A stretch of 64,000 nucleotides of DNA, from assembly GCA_032718475.1 (NCBI GenBank), contig JAUCBJ010008535.1, forward strand, positions 1 through 64,000, given 5' to 3'. The notes beneath the pieces are model-generated. The model searched no databases. It was not told the origin of the DNA and saw only the letters and a list, made by a program, of their open reading frames with translations. Position 1 is the stretch's first letter. Each line of letters opens with the position of its first letter. This stretch comes from Nemertoderma westbladi (Eukaryota > Xenacoelomorpha > Nemertodermatida > Nemertodermatidae). Position numbers and translations under genes: made by a program. Below, piece after piece: positions 1-11,142 of this stretch.

Positions 1-212
1 GTCGCTGCTCTATGTTACATAATGTTACATTTGATAACTGGTACTACTAACTACAGCCTCCACCTAGCTACCTATCTACACTCATGGGATACTACTGTAG
101 AATGAGAAGCACCCTTCAAGCTAAAAAGGGATGTTCTGGACACATTGAAAGATAAAGAAGTGTATGGCTAAGGCATACATTTAGTATTAAAATTCGCTAC
201 ATTTTTTCTCCC
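1..212. other. No gene seen
   Basis: AT-rich sequence with no convincing open frame, splice-bounded exon or repeat unit. It runs directly into the short tandem array that starts near 213. Confidence 0.5.
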
Positions 213-430
213 TAAATTTAATTATTTCACGCAAAAAATTAATTTATTCTCCCTAAAAATAGCGAGAAAAAAATAATTTATTCTCCCTAAAATAGCGAGA
301 AAAATAATTTATTCTCCCTAGAAATAGCGAGAAAAAATTAATTTATTCTCCTTAAAAATAGCGAGGAAATATTAATTTATTCTCCCTAAAAGTAGCGTTG
401 AAATATTAATTTATACTCCCTAAAAGTAGC
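213..430. repeat. Short AT-rich tandem array, unit about 35 bp
   Basis: Six imperfect copies of a unit containing TTTATTCTCCCTAAAAATAG followed by a GCGAGAAAA-type tail. The last copies change to AAAAGTAGCG and lead into the left arm of the neighbouring inverted-repeat element, so the array may be an amplified element end. Confidence 0.7.
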
Positions 431-716
431 GTGCAAAAATTCGTGATTGGTCAATTACATTTAATTTTCTCTCGCTAACGATTGGATATATTTATGACTG
501 GGGTTTACACAGTAGGCCTCCATCCATATCACTGCAGTGTGATTCTACTGTTGTCTTGTATGTAGTAGGCATACAGTAGGCCTGCCGCATTACAGTATGT
601 CCATTGAACATCAAGCGACCAGTAATATACCCGTTGCCGATACTTAAACTTAAAATTAATTGAAAATTAAGTGTAATTTACCAATCACGAATTTTTGCAC
701 GCTACTTTTACGGAGA
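416..716. mobile_element. Fold-back element with about 45-bp inverted ends (MITE-like)
   Basis: The left arm (about 421-468, core AGTAGCGTGCAAAAATTCGT) is repeated as its reverse complement at about 662-712 with only a few mismatches. The interior of about 190 bp has no coding capacity. I saw no clear target-site duplication, because the left edge merges with the tandem array. This is a non-autonomous DNA element or a simple hairpin. Confidence 0.55.
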
Positions 717-1017
717 TCTGGGATCTGGGGGGCCCGCAAGTTGGACTGCCGGGGGCCTGGCAATAAACCAAAGGCCATCGATACATACAATTACAATATG
801 GGTTGCAATATGAGCTTAGTTGACATAACCAACCAAATTATCTGATCAGCTGATTGCTGCCATAAATCATACAAACTCATGGTCAAAAAACTTGGACTAC
901 ATTTCACTCAATATGGTTATTGCTCAACACATATCAGATACAAAACAGAGCATAGAAAACGCTGTTTAGGTTTTCCTAATTTACTTTTTTGATGCGGATG
1001 AATACCTGACTAAGTAC
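717..1017. other. No gene seen
   Basis: Non-repetitive AT-rich sequence. If the minus-strand exon at 1018-1095 is real, this is the start of its downstream intron. Confidence 0.4.
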
Positions 1018-1095
1018 CTTCTACATAATCAGCACGGAAAAGGAAAGTTCTGCCCTCAACAGGTCCAGTAGTTCCAGCTGCCATGGTTCACAGGC
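1018..1095 (-). CDS. Candidate first coding exon of an unidentified gene
   Basis: Read on the minus strand, a pyrimidine-rich acceptor (TAATTTTTCAG) is followed by a short leader. An ATG in good context (GTGAACCATGG, A of ATG at 1084) then begins 22 codons that end at a GAAG|GTACTT donor. The predicted peptide starts MAAGTTGPVEGR and ends FRADYVE, with one base left over (phase 1). The composition looks coding, unlike the surrounding AT-rich DNA. I do not recognise the protein. The rest of the gene would lie to the left of the window or in exons too short to see. It could be a chance exon-like stretch. Confidence 0.3.
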
Positions 1096-1099
1096 CTGA

Positions 1100-1944
1100 A
1101 AAATTACATCAACAGAAAAATCGATGGCACTGTGAAAGAGATGTTGAGTTTATTATATGGGACGAAATAGAAACGAGTCACGATACCACTGTTTCCTGTC
1201 CAAAACTACCTGGCCTCTGTATATTTCAGGGGACTGTTTCACTGTGTATCACATATTAGTTATAAAATGTGAATTATCATGGATTTATCCTGGAATTATC
1301 CTATTATAAATGTTATACGCAATATTATATAGTTTATGCGGATTGGACACTGATGAAATCACTTGAACAACGAATTGGTGGGTGCTACACAACCCAATTG
1401 CTATCAATATTGTTATTGTAATAATTCACGCGCCTATACTGTACAGGACAGGAAGCCTAATAACGAAAAACGCAAAGCGGAAGGAACATTGGGCAAAGTA
1501 CCGTCTGTACATTACTATTTTTTAAATAGATTACGCGCCTATGCAGGGCAGCCTAATAATGAAAAACGCAAAATAAAACATTGAGCGAAGTACACAATAG
1601 TAGTATATTGTATTAAAAAAAAACACTGTTTTAAAAAATGCATCTTCTACAATTCTTAACATAACAAAATAAAGCAAAATTTTGCAGAAAGCATGTCCAT
1701 TGTCCATGTCCAATGTCATATGAGGTGTTGACAGTATTTTGATTGTGTAAATGATGATCGGCCATTCTAGAAATAATTTTACTGTTGCTAAGCAACCAAC
1801 AGGTCCATCACAACCAAAACCTTCCATATACAACTAGGTCCGATAATGAACCTATCATCAAAGTTTCATCCAATTCCATCAACATTAAGTGGAAGAAGTT
1901 GTGTGTACAAACAAACACACAAACAAACACATGTGAGAAATAAG
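1100..1944. other. No gene seen
   Basis: A diverged direct repeat containing CCTAATAACGAAAAACGCAA (about 1456) and CCTAATAATGAAAAACGCAA (about 1551) is the only structure noticed. Short open frames on both strands look random. Confidence 0.4.
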
Positions 1945-2925
1945 GACATCCATGATGACTCCGTCCATCATCCATGATGGATCCGTCAATCATCCATGAT
2001 GGATCCGTCCAACATCCATGATGGATCCGCCCAACATCCATGATGGATCCGTCCAATATCCATGATGGATCTGTCCAACATCCATGATGGATCCGTCCAA
2101 CATCCATGATGGATCTGTCCAACATCCATGATGGATCCGTCCAACATCCATGATGGATCAGTCCAACATCGATGATGGATCCGTCCAACATCCATGACGG
2201 ATCCGTCCAACATCCATGATAGATCCGCCCAACATCCATGATGGATCCGCCCAATATCCATGATGGATCCGTCCAACATCCATGATGGATCCGTCCAACA
2301 TCCATGACGGATCCGTCCAACATCCATGATGGATCTGTCCAACATCCATGATAGATCCGCCCAACATCCATGATGGATCCGCCCAATATCCATGATGTAT
2401 CCGTCCAACATCCATGATGGATCCGTCCAACATCCATGACGGATTCGTCCAACATCCATGATGGATCCGTCCAACATCCATGATGGATCCGTCCAACATC
2501 CATGATGTATCCGTCCAACATCCATGATGGATCCGTCCAACATCCATGATGGATCCGTCCAACATCCATGATGGATCCGTCCAACATCCATGATGGATCC
2601 GTCCAACATCCATGATGGATCAGTCCAACATCCATGATGGATCCGTCCAACATCCATGATGGATCAGTCCAACATCGATGATGGATCCGTCCAACATCCA
2701 TGACGGATCCGTCCAACATCCAGAATGGATCCGTCCAACATCCCCCTGATGGATCCGTCCAACATCCATGATGGATCCCTCCAACATCCATGATGGATCC
2801 GTCCAACATCCATGATAGATCCGCCCAACATCCCTTAATGGATCCGTCCAACATCCATGATGGATCCGTCCAACATCCATGATGGATCCGTCCAACATGC
2901 ATGATGGATCCGTCCAATATAAATC
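1945..2925. repeat. 22-bp minisatellite, roughly 44 copies
   Basis: The consensus is GGATCCGTCCAACATCCATG plus AT. Each unit carries a BamHI site (GGATCC). Because 22 is not a multiple of 3, three units make a 22-residue period. All three minus-strand frames therefore stay open for hundreds of bases with the same peptide theme (MDVGRIHHGCWTDPSWMLDG), which argues for a satellite rather than a protein gene. Units vary by point changes (GGATCT, GGATCA, GACGG) and rare insertions near 2740 and 2830. Confidence 0.9.
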
Positions 2926-3214
2926 TCTGACTTTAAGTCTCATAAATCTCAGTCTGTCTGTCTCGCGATACAATAATAGAAAGCTAACTTGAGCAACGTC
3001 ACTATCTCGTCATATTTTAAGTATTTGTTTGCGTGAATCGAATGTGGTCAAAGTGGATTATTTCGCGTCGTTTTAGGCCAAAATATATTACTGGTCAGCA
3101 ATCAGGACTCAGGCGACTTTATAACTGCAGTTTCCCCATTAGACTCAGGCTGTTCTAACTGAAACTTTGCAGGTATGTAGGCCTATGTATGTACCACAGA
3201 GATCTTATGCTGCC
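2926..3214. other. No gene seen
   Basis: Unique-looking sequence between the minisatellite and a LINE fragment. No exon or repeat was recognised. Confidence 0.4.
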
Positions 3215-3420
3215 TGTTTGAGTGAGAGGACGCCGACCAGCCTACAGTTCTTCAATCTGAGGACAAAGTAGGTCGCACAAGGGCTTTGTTGCAGATGCTT
3301 AAATGATCGGTAAATTATTCCAAGAGTTCGGTTGAATTTCTTTATGATTGTTGCAATATGGTGGCCGAATGAAAGGTCGTTCTGAAATATGACTCCGAGG
3401 TCTTTTTATTTGTTTGTCTG
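3215..3420 (-). pseudogene. LINE reverse-transcriptase C-terminal fragment
   Basis: The minus strand reads KDLGVIFQNDLSFGHHIATI, then KKFNRTLGIIYRSFKHL. This is the conserved block after the RT domain of CR1/Jockey/L2-type non-LTR retrotransposons (family pattern DLGV.FD..LSF..HI...KKANR.LG.I.R.FK). Flanking sequence is not open in the same frame, so this is a short dead fragment. The clade cannot be fixed from so little. Confidence 0.6.
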
Positions 3421-4403
3421 AAATAAAACTTAACTTGCCATTGAGGAGAAGGCTTGCAGCTTCTTCTGCACGAAGGCCACAATCGTGTAAAATACAGTAC
3501 TGCAGGCCTATACCAGTATATTATATCGAATGAAGTATTAATAAACATTGATTACAGTAGTTCATTTGATTCAAATGTTACATTTTTCCCCCACTTAAGT
3601 TGTTTAATTTGATGTAAATCTTACTTTTATCTGGGCCTATATCCCATATCAGCATAAATAAAGGCCATGGAAACTTCTTCCATAGTGAAATCCATTATAT
3701 AAAGCGAAATAGCACAATAGGTAATATAGGACAGCCAGGGTGCTTTGGCACGTGGGGAGATTTGGCATGTATGCCTTTAGAGGGACTTCCTGAATGTCGA
3801 TTGCAACAAGTTTTTTACTCAACTTATAATACTATATCTGAATATGGAAACTGAATATATTATTAAATTTAATGCAAATGGAGATTCTCTGGATAACATT
3901 TTGTATTTTTCCAAGCAAAATTACAGTATGATTTTTTATTTTTTTGGTGTACCAGGCAACCCCCTTTCATAAGTATCATCACTGGTACTTTTGGATATAT
4001 GAAACTGATCGTCAACTATTTGGTATTATGTTAAAGTTGACAGAATATATCTTTACAATAATCTTGTACTGTATTTTTAATTTTCATATTTATCAAAGTT
4101 CCCCAGGTTGGGACATTTGGCATTTGTGTGCTAGGGATGTTTGGCATTTCAATTTTTGCATTACAGTCTGCCAGTAGCCTATCGGTTTCTGGTTATTAGT
4201 TCTAGGTGATTATGTCCCCCAGGTCTCATTCCCCTTCTGCCCTTAGATATTTCGCCCCCTCCGGACATAATCTCCTTAGTAGAATTTGCCTCACCTCAGT
4301 ACATACAGTAGTTTATCCGGATAACCAGATTGAAAGAGTGACTTTCTCAGCTCCGATAATCTTTATAATCTTTATACAGTTATAGGCCTATCAGCCTGAA
4401 ACA
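3421..4403. other. No gene seen
   Basis: AT-rich sequence. A local duplication of a GGACATTTGGCAT/GATTTGGCATG-type phrase occurs at about 3767 and 4113-4143. No supported gene. Confidence 0.4.
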
Positions 4404-4558
4404 GGGGGGGGGGGGGGGAACTCGACGCAAATCCCGCCTTGGCGAATTAATATCCCGCCTCAAATGTTTAATTCTCAATTTAGGGAAAGGAGCAGGTTAC
4501 AGTGGCACGTTATTTTTACCAAAACAATAAACTATACACAATAGAAGGGCAATTCCAT

Positions 4559-6143
4559 CGTTACGGACTCACATTCATACGCAATTTTCGAATTTAATTG
4601 GCATATTTAATTAATAACTTTACAATATAAATAACATTTACCTATGGCGGCTGATGGATTAATGGTACATCTTTACTTTGACTTATAAAAAAGAGTTGTA
4701 TCTCATTTGATTCATAGGATATTGTAAATATAGTGCCCGTTACGGACTCACATGCAAATGGACAAAGAAAAATTACCCAATTGTATTTTGACAAATTCTC
4801 TTGAAATGTTTAACGCCATACGTTATAACTTTCACAATGCGAGGTAGATACATCAAATTTTGTAAATTTGTAAGTTAATAGCAGAAACATATGGTGGTAA
4901 ACCTCATTTATAGAGAAATTGTTCGTTACGGACTCACAGAAAAAATTGTTACGGACTCACACTTGAAATCGTTATGCACTCGTTATTTTGTTTTGACAAA
5001 AAAGAGCAACGACCAATGAATGTTTATGGTATTTATTCAATAAATATATTTATTGCTTATATACCTTTCGCTTTCACAATGTACCTTAAGTATCACTATT
5101 AGATATATCTTTAGTAGTGTTCATATTTTGAGTAGGCATATTTGGTGTGTGTATAATAGTGTATATTTAATATCCTATAAGTTCATATGACCATAATTTG
5201 TTAAAATGACCAATTTCTAATTCTTTCACAACATAAATACCACGTTCACGGAACATTTTTTATACTGGAAAATAAATTTTGAACAGTATTTCGTTGTATT
5301 TATGTTTTACGATCACTACTATCACAGTACTTAAGTTATTCCACCTTGGCGTAGTTGGTTAAATCGGTGGTATTGAAATCACATCTCTCCTTGGGTCGTG
5401 GGTTCGATCCCATCATGAGGGCTAGGGTAGTTTTCGTTTCGGCACGAATACTTTAAAGACCATAAAGGGACTTATTAGCCAGGGCGCATCTCTTCCTTCC
5501 GTAAATGGTAGCTAAATGAGAACTGGAGTTTCCCCTGGGGAATATAGGAGGGGACCGCACTGGAAATATACACTTTATTATTGAGACTTTGTGCGTAATC
5601 CCAGGCCTAACTGACGATATGTTTTGTATCTCAATCCATCATTCGCTCACTCGTTTCATGAAATCTTGGCGAACTTCGAGTGTATCATACTATACCATCT
5701 TGGTCAGTAACTTCTGTCATCCGTGATATATGCCGTTTGGCCCTTTCGGCCCAGAAATGTGAGTATTAGACGTAAGAGACAGGATTAAACGGGCGCAATG
5801 AAGAATGTCGTACATTAGGATGATGTATGAATGAATACGTTCGAATGTACTGTCGATGGACAATTGTCAGACTAAAAGGAGCTGAATACTTTCAGTTTAC
5901 ATAGTGAATAATGTATACAAAGCAGAATGATTCTTACCTAACCTACCGCCTGGTGAGTCCGTAACGGAAAATTTGTGAGTCCGTAACGCTATTCTTAAAC
6001 AGTTCAGCTGCAATACAGACCATAGAGACCTAATGGATGGTTTTGATTGGTTGTAAACCCAAAGGAAAATGATTGTCAGTGCAATACACATGCGGGGTGT
6101 ACTCCAAATTAAAACTTTAAGTACTTTTCGTTACGGACTCACA
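4559..6143. repeat. Dispersed 13-bp word GTTACGGACTCAC, both orientations
   Basis: Copies were seen at about 4559, 4739, 4924, 4948 and 6129 on the plus strand, and as GTGAGTCCGTAAC at about 5954 and 5976. All lie inside the poly-G-ended element. Seven near-identical 13-mers in 1.6 kb are far more than chance. They may be transposase-binding sub-terminal repeats. Confidence 0.7.
5343..5560 (+). mobile_element. tRNA-derived SINE, copy 1
   Basis: The head looks like a tRNA with RNA polymerase III boxes: A-box region TGGCGTAGTTGG near 5348 and B-box GGGTTCGATCCC near 5400. The body contains TAGTTTTCGTTTCGGCACGA, and the tail region includes GGTAGCTAAATGAGAACTGG and GTTTCCCC. The same arrangement is found inverted at 40518-40738, which defines a family. 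It lies inside the poly-G-ended element and is therefore probably younger than it. Confidence 0.75.
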
Positions 6144-6656
6144 TAATTCTGTAGGCCAAATCTAAAATTTTTGAAACATTGAATACACAATGCTATTCTG
6201 TCAATATTCAAATTTTTATCATCAATAAGCTTCTAATAAATGTTGAATTTTCGGTTGGTGTAATTACCTGTCTTAATCAGACAATTTCAATGGTAGTAAG
6301 ATTATGTCAAAAATGACATGTAATAATTTCTGCAAATTTGAAAATACGTAAAAAAAATTTCTCATATTCAATAATGAAAAACCAGTTGTTACCCTCAAAA
6401 AAATTAAGAATCCCTCACTTTTATTAAAAATGTAATTCTTTCTCGTCATTTTGATACCAAAATTATGCTGATTAGATGACTTTTTATTTTCGACATAAGT
6501 GTTACATCAATGGTGGAATTGCCCAGAACATGTTACAGTTTTATCTTTGAGAGTAATCAATTTTTTACTTTAATCAGCTGTTATTTGCTTCGAATTTCCC
6601 CTGGAGAGGGATGAATTTTTCTTGCGTCCAGTTCCCCCCCCCCCCCCCCCCCCCCC

Positions 6657-7789
6657 TGATCAGCCTATATGAAACGTTTTTTTAGAGAAACCAATTTTTT
6701 CTGTAGTTATAACTACAGAACTAAGCGGTCACCAACACTGACTGACTGAAGGATTTTTTAATCAGATATATTCATGAAACATAGTCCGGGCGTTAAAAAA
6801 TTTTACATTCTAAAATGCCATACCTGTATAAATATTGTTGAAACAAAGAAAGTCAGTAAGTCAGCTTTAAAAGGGAAAGTTATAATCGAAAGAAAATGGG
6901 GTAATATCACATTTGACTGGTTGAGGCACAGTGGTAAGAAATTTTTTGGTCGATTCCCCTATGCCCGTGGCGAACCACTTATACTTTTTTTCAAACTTTG
7001 ATCATTCCCCTAATGCCCAGGCCGCGCGCCCATGGCCTGGCCATCATGGCGAACCACTTACTGACTTATACTTTATTCAAAACTTTGTTGATTCAGCTAG
7101 CCTATGTCCATGGCAAACCAATCCTTTTCAAAGTTTGTTGATACCTCTCTCTATGCCCTTATTAAGAAACCTAATTATTTGAAGTTTATTTATTAACGTA
7201 ATAGTAAGTAATCAATCATAATAACAATAATAGGCCTACTTGATATACATTGACTATACATTTGCACTGTAATATTGCATATAATTACCTAATCTGCTAA
7301 TTAACTATTATTACAATAGGGAATTGCTAATTACAATAGGAAATTGTTCTATTGAGCAGTTACCAAGCAACTTTTTATACAGTTATACCAGTAATATAAA
7401 GCAAACAAATAGTTCCATAATCAAATCAGAAAAGAGCATTTATTATGCATTGAAAAAATAGGTGATATGTTTGCATGAAATTGAATGTGTTCCGCAATAT
7501 AAACTTTTTTTTGGGCAATAACAAGATAATATAGAACCCCAAAAAATTGGTTTTGATTAATTGCGAATTTCTTGTGGCTTGACCCCCTTTATTGGCTAGA
7601 TTGACTGGACTATATTAATAAATGCCACAAACTGCAAATTGATTTATTATTGCTTTACAAAATCTTTAAGTATTTTTATAGAAAATACAGTTTTTTCAAG
7701 TGCTGCTCGAAGGGCACATCGTCCTCTGCAGCCGTAAAATTTACACCACATTAAATACAGAAATACACGATCTGATGTGTCTGTCTGTA
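6657..7789. other. No gene seen; degenerate repeats
   Basis: A phrase ATGGCGAACCACTTA/GTGGCGAACCACTTATAC recurs about three times at 6960-7140, suggesting a worn ~80-bp tandem repeat. The rest is AT-rich and featureless. Confidence 0.4.
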
Positions 7790-8230
7790 CATTTTCCATC
7801 AACCCAGTGAATCATGTAAGTGCGAAACGCACTCTGTTGTACACATGCGTAAAAGGGCTTCATATGAAACACGTAAACATACGCGCAACCCACTTTGTAG
7901 TTACGCACTTAAGTGCGTTATATCCCCCAAGATAAACACATAATTCGCACATAATATTGTAAATGTGGAACTACTCACTTTCTACACATTAATGTGCGTT
8001 GCATCTCACATGATTCACATGTAATTCGTATGTGATAGTTGTCTTGTGCACACTGTGGAATTACATGCTTTTAACGCGCTAATGTGTGTTATATCGCAGA
8101 AGATTCACATGATATTCGCATATGATAGTTATCTTGTGCACACTGTGGAATTACACACGAATACCACACAAAATACACATAGGACTCGCATGGTTTTAGT
8201 ACAGTTCACGGTCAAAGTACACACTTAAAA
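7790..8230. repeat. Degenerate tandem repeat, unit about 100 bp
   Basis: Units share TTGTGCACACTGTGGAATTA (about 8042 and 8134), ATGTG[C/T]GTT and GATTCACATG followed by ATTCGCAT/ATTCGTAT. Related words (AACGCACTT, CACTTAG, ACTACGCAT) recur at 11740-11950, so this belongs to a dispersed family. No coding potential. Confidence 0.6.
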
Positions 8231-8594
8231 ATATTAATTCATTGTTTTAATACTATCATTTTATATTTCACCATAATATAGACTGTTTATTATTAATAAT
8301 TCACTGTTTCGTATACCGGTAATTTTTTATACCTTAGTATTTTTTATGGTGGCACTGATGGGCCATTTCGGCAATATTTTTTATTTTATTTTACGTAAAT
8401 CGAATATTAAGACCAAAACAGGACTTCATAGTATAGTCCAAGTCCAGTATAGCAAGTCCAAGTATAGTCTAGGTATAGTCCAAGTCCAACCCAGGATCAC
8501 TCTTCCTGCAAACGTTCTTGCGTGTTTAAGCGTTCCATCTCCTCCATATCTGAGCTATAGAGCTCCTGTGGCATTGAACGGCCATCCCGACCCT
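8231..8594. other. No gene seen
   Basis: AT-rich DNA, then a run of near-duplicate AAGTCCAGTATA / AAGTCCAAGTATAGTC words at 8437-8490. It includes the presumed 3' flank of the minus-strand gene candidate to the right. Confidence 0.4.
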
Positions 8595-9839
8595 CACCTT
8601 TGACTCCAACGCCCCCTTGTAATCCTTTTCTGGAAAAAAAAATATTAAAACAATTATTTTCTTTAAAATACCGATAAAAATACCGTTTTGTTTGTAAAAG
8701 TGAAGTTAAAAGAAAGTTAAAAATAAATACTTTACAGTACATTCGCGGACCGGATATAAAAAAATATCCAATCAATGATCTCGAAGTTTATTCAGTTGAT
8801 TTCGATTTATTTCTTGATTAGACTACATTGGTGGTAATTTTAATTAATGGACTGACTAGATGCCCATGTGAAGTGGACATCCAGTTAATTTGCCAACGAA
8901 AAATTATATAAATCAGAAAGAAATTTGAACCATTCACTATCATTAGGCAGCTGTGGTATTTTCTATCAACTTCCAAAACCGCCTGGGAAACTTCATACGG
9001 GTATTAGGGTATTTTCGTTTTGGTAATCTTCACGTGCTGACGTGCAGAGCAAAGTCCTTTATCTTTTGAGAGACCATTTAGTGTGTGCTGAGGGTCGGTT
9101 GGTAGGAGGTCGGACAGTCCATCAACCTTGCCACATTTCCAACTTCATCATCATAATAATTAAATAGAAGGAAATATAAAATATAGAATAATATTTAATA
9201 TAATATATAATAATAATGGATTATTCAATTATGTACTTACTGGATCGCCTTGTATCCACATAGGAATGTAGGGCCAACTCGATATATTTCTCGAGATTGC
9301 TGACTGTGTACTCCTGTTGATCGCAGTTAGCCTTCTTTAAAAGTGTTACAACGCCCATGTCAACAAGTGAGTTGCGTTCGACACCTTTTATCGTAGACCT
9401 GCCAGTGTAGCTAGTGGATTTCGCAAATTCTTTGGTCATTAAACACTCAAGTTGTCGTGAGATATAATTCCGCAGTAACGCCCCTCCTTGTAGCTTGAGA
9501 TACTCCAAAATATGTGGTTGTTTCAGTATCATCTCCATATCCAGATATCATCTTTATTAGATGCCTTTTGGAATTCAAAGGAACGGGTGGTACCTGGCAG
9601 CCTGGACAGGGCGTGGCAGACACACCAGAGTTACCGGTAACAGTGTTTGCGATGGCAGCAGCTATCGTCTTCACATCACGTTTTAATGAACTCATCTTTG
9701 CGCCCTGTTCCAATAGAGATGATCTGTTATTCTTCTGCAGCTTAAAAACTGCTTCAATTAGCTCCCTTTCTGTAAGAGCTTCAATATTGTAGGGTGTGGA
9801 AGTGGAAGTACCGGTAGTAGCTTTCCATTTTAAAACCAT
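8595..9839 (-). CDS. Unrecognised gene candidate, two exons, possibly frameshifted
   Basis: On the minus strand an ATG at 9839 opens a frame rich in short helices (ALTERELIEAVFKLQKNN, MSSLKRDVKTIAAAI). Around 9520-9560 the coding signal moves to another frame, which continues MEMILKQPHILEYLKLQGG and then LLRNYISRQLECLMTKEFAK, YTGR and LEKYIELALHSYVDTRR. That exon ends at a strong donor (GATCCA|GTAAGTAC, 9241). An acceptor at 8629 (TTTTTTCCAG) gives a short final exon, KRITRGRWSQR, with stop at 8595. The second part faintly resembles DUF4806-type domains often found in transposon-linked animal proteins, but I am not confident. No plausible intron explains the frame change because the gap is under 80 nt without a pyrimidine tract. 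An indel, pseudogene or sequencing error is likely. Confidence 0.4.
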
Positions 9840-10463
9840 TGACGATAAATAATTCTCTGGCAGTCTGGTCTACTGACTATCTGACTACTGCAGTATTATT
9901 TCATATTTCAGTATTTAGCTGTTTGAAACTGCCTGTTTGAAAGTAAGAAAGAACCCTAACCGCAGAACCGGCTGACCGTTCAGCCGGTACGGTACGCTGC
10001 TGCCTGCTGACCTGAAGCCAGTCTGCCAGTACAGCAGTAGGCCTACCTGCCTACCGGACCGGTACACATCTCATAATCAGGGCAGGCCGCAGGCGCAGGG
10101 AGGACCTATTACTTGATTAGGGCCTACTGTATTAGCCTAACAGATTACTGTAATACAGTAGGCCTAAATACAATTAAACAGAAGGCAGGAAGGTATGTCA
10201 GCCTGTTACTGGGTACTTACTGACTTAGGCTACTGCCAGACTGCAGTACTGTGTACTGTCAGACTGTAAGTCCAGAAGTCAATAAGTGTAAACAAGTCAG
10301 TCTGTCAGTACTGCAGTAAGCTGATACGGCACTCTGGCAGTAGCCAGTCTGCCAGTATGGTAAGAGACACATCCAGACATAATGGCAGTCTGTCATGTCA
10401 GCAGGTGGGCAGTTTCTAACATGTCTGGTGCTGTGGTGTGACATACGGCTGTAGGCCCTACGG
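9840..10463. other. No gene seen
   Basis: Many short CTGCCAGTA / TACTGCAGTA / GTAGGCCTA words form worn palindromes. There is no gene. The 10-bp target duplication of the next element ends this stretch. Confidence 0.4.
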
Positions 10464-11082
10464 CCAGACTGGAATCCATACACTTTGCGCCGGATTAATC
10501 CGGCGCACTTTGCAATAAAAGCGCGCCAATGTGGCGCGTGGCGCGCTCGAAAATCGTAAAGCGCGCCGACTTTGGCGCGTGGCGCGCTCGAAAATCGTAA
10601 AGCGCGCCGGCTTTCAGCTTTGGCGCGTGGCGCTCCCAAAAATACAAACCGGCGCCGATTTGTTAGTTTACAGGTTTAACAATGGAAGTGCCTTAAAAAT
10701 AGCATTAGCTGTTTAAAAATTTCGGCTCGCTTCGCTCGCCTTTCTTTTTCTGTTGTAGGGTTCTGTGGTTAGGCTACTGTCTGACTGTTGTATTGTATAC
10801 AGATATAGGGCAGCAGGGACTGGTACAGCAGTACTGACTGACATTGACAGATTGGTTACACTCCCTCAAAATTGAATTTGCATTGGCGTGGCGCTCTTCA
10901 AAATTGTTTCAATGTGTGGCGCGCTTAAAAATTTAGTTGGCGCGGGGTTTCTTCGAAATTGCATCGGCGTGCTTAAAAATTTAGTTGGCGCGGGGTTTTT
11001 CTTCGAAATGGTATCGGCGCGCGGCGCGCATAAAAATTGGTCGGCGCGCTATCCGGCGCACTTTTTGGATGGATTCCATACA
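10464..11082. mobile_element. GCGCGC-rich inverted-repeat element with 10-bp target duplication
   Basis: The direct repeat GGCCCTACGG flanks both sides (10454-10463 and 11083-11092). Just inside are inverted ends: TGGAATCCATACACTTTGCG then CCGGAT on the left, and the reverse complement TGGAATCCATCCAAAAAGTG then CGCCGGAT on the right. The interior is packed with GCGCGCC/GGCGCGTGGCGCGC units separated by CTCGAAAATCGTAAA or CTTAAAAATTTAGTTGG. It is non-coding. A 9-10-bp duplication suggests a Mutator-like origin, but the ends are not diagnostic. Confidence 0.6.
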
Positions 11083-11142
11083 GGCCCTACGGTAATACTG
11101 TAATGTCAGGCATGGCATATGGCATATGGCAGTATTGCACTG

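Larger units (their letters stand above)
4404..6656. mobile_element. DNA element with poly-G/poly-C inverted ends, about 2.25 kb
   Basis: The left end is G15 followed by AACTCGACGCAAAT. The right end is the reverse complement, TTCTTGCGTCCAGTT followed by C23. The ends are therefore inverted copies (GGGGAACT[C/G]GACGCAA). Flanking DNA carries a partial duplication (ATCAGCCTGAAACA on the left, ATCAGCCTATATGAAAC on the right). The interior is non-coding, includes a SINE, and has several copies of the word GTTACGGACTCAC in both orientations. I read it as a non-autonomous TIR element. The superfamily is unknown. Confidence 0.55.

Noticed and set aside
1808-2973. 369-codon minus-strand frame as a Trp/Cys-rich repeat protein
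   Set aside because: All three minus frames give the same peptide period because the unit is 22 bp. The non-repeat ends look random.
8980-9110. A further SINE copy (GTATTTTCGTTTTGG and TCTTCACGTGCTGACGTG words)
   Set aside because: Only two short similar words in an uncertain order, with no A/B boxes. Too weak to call.
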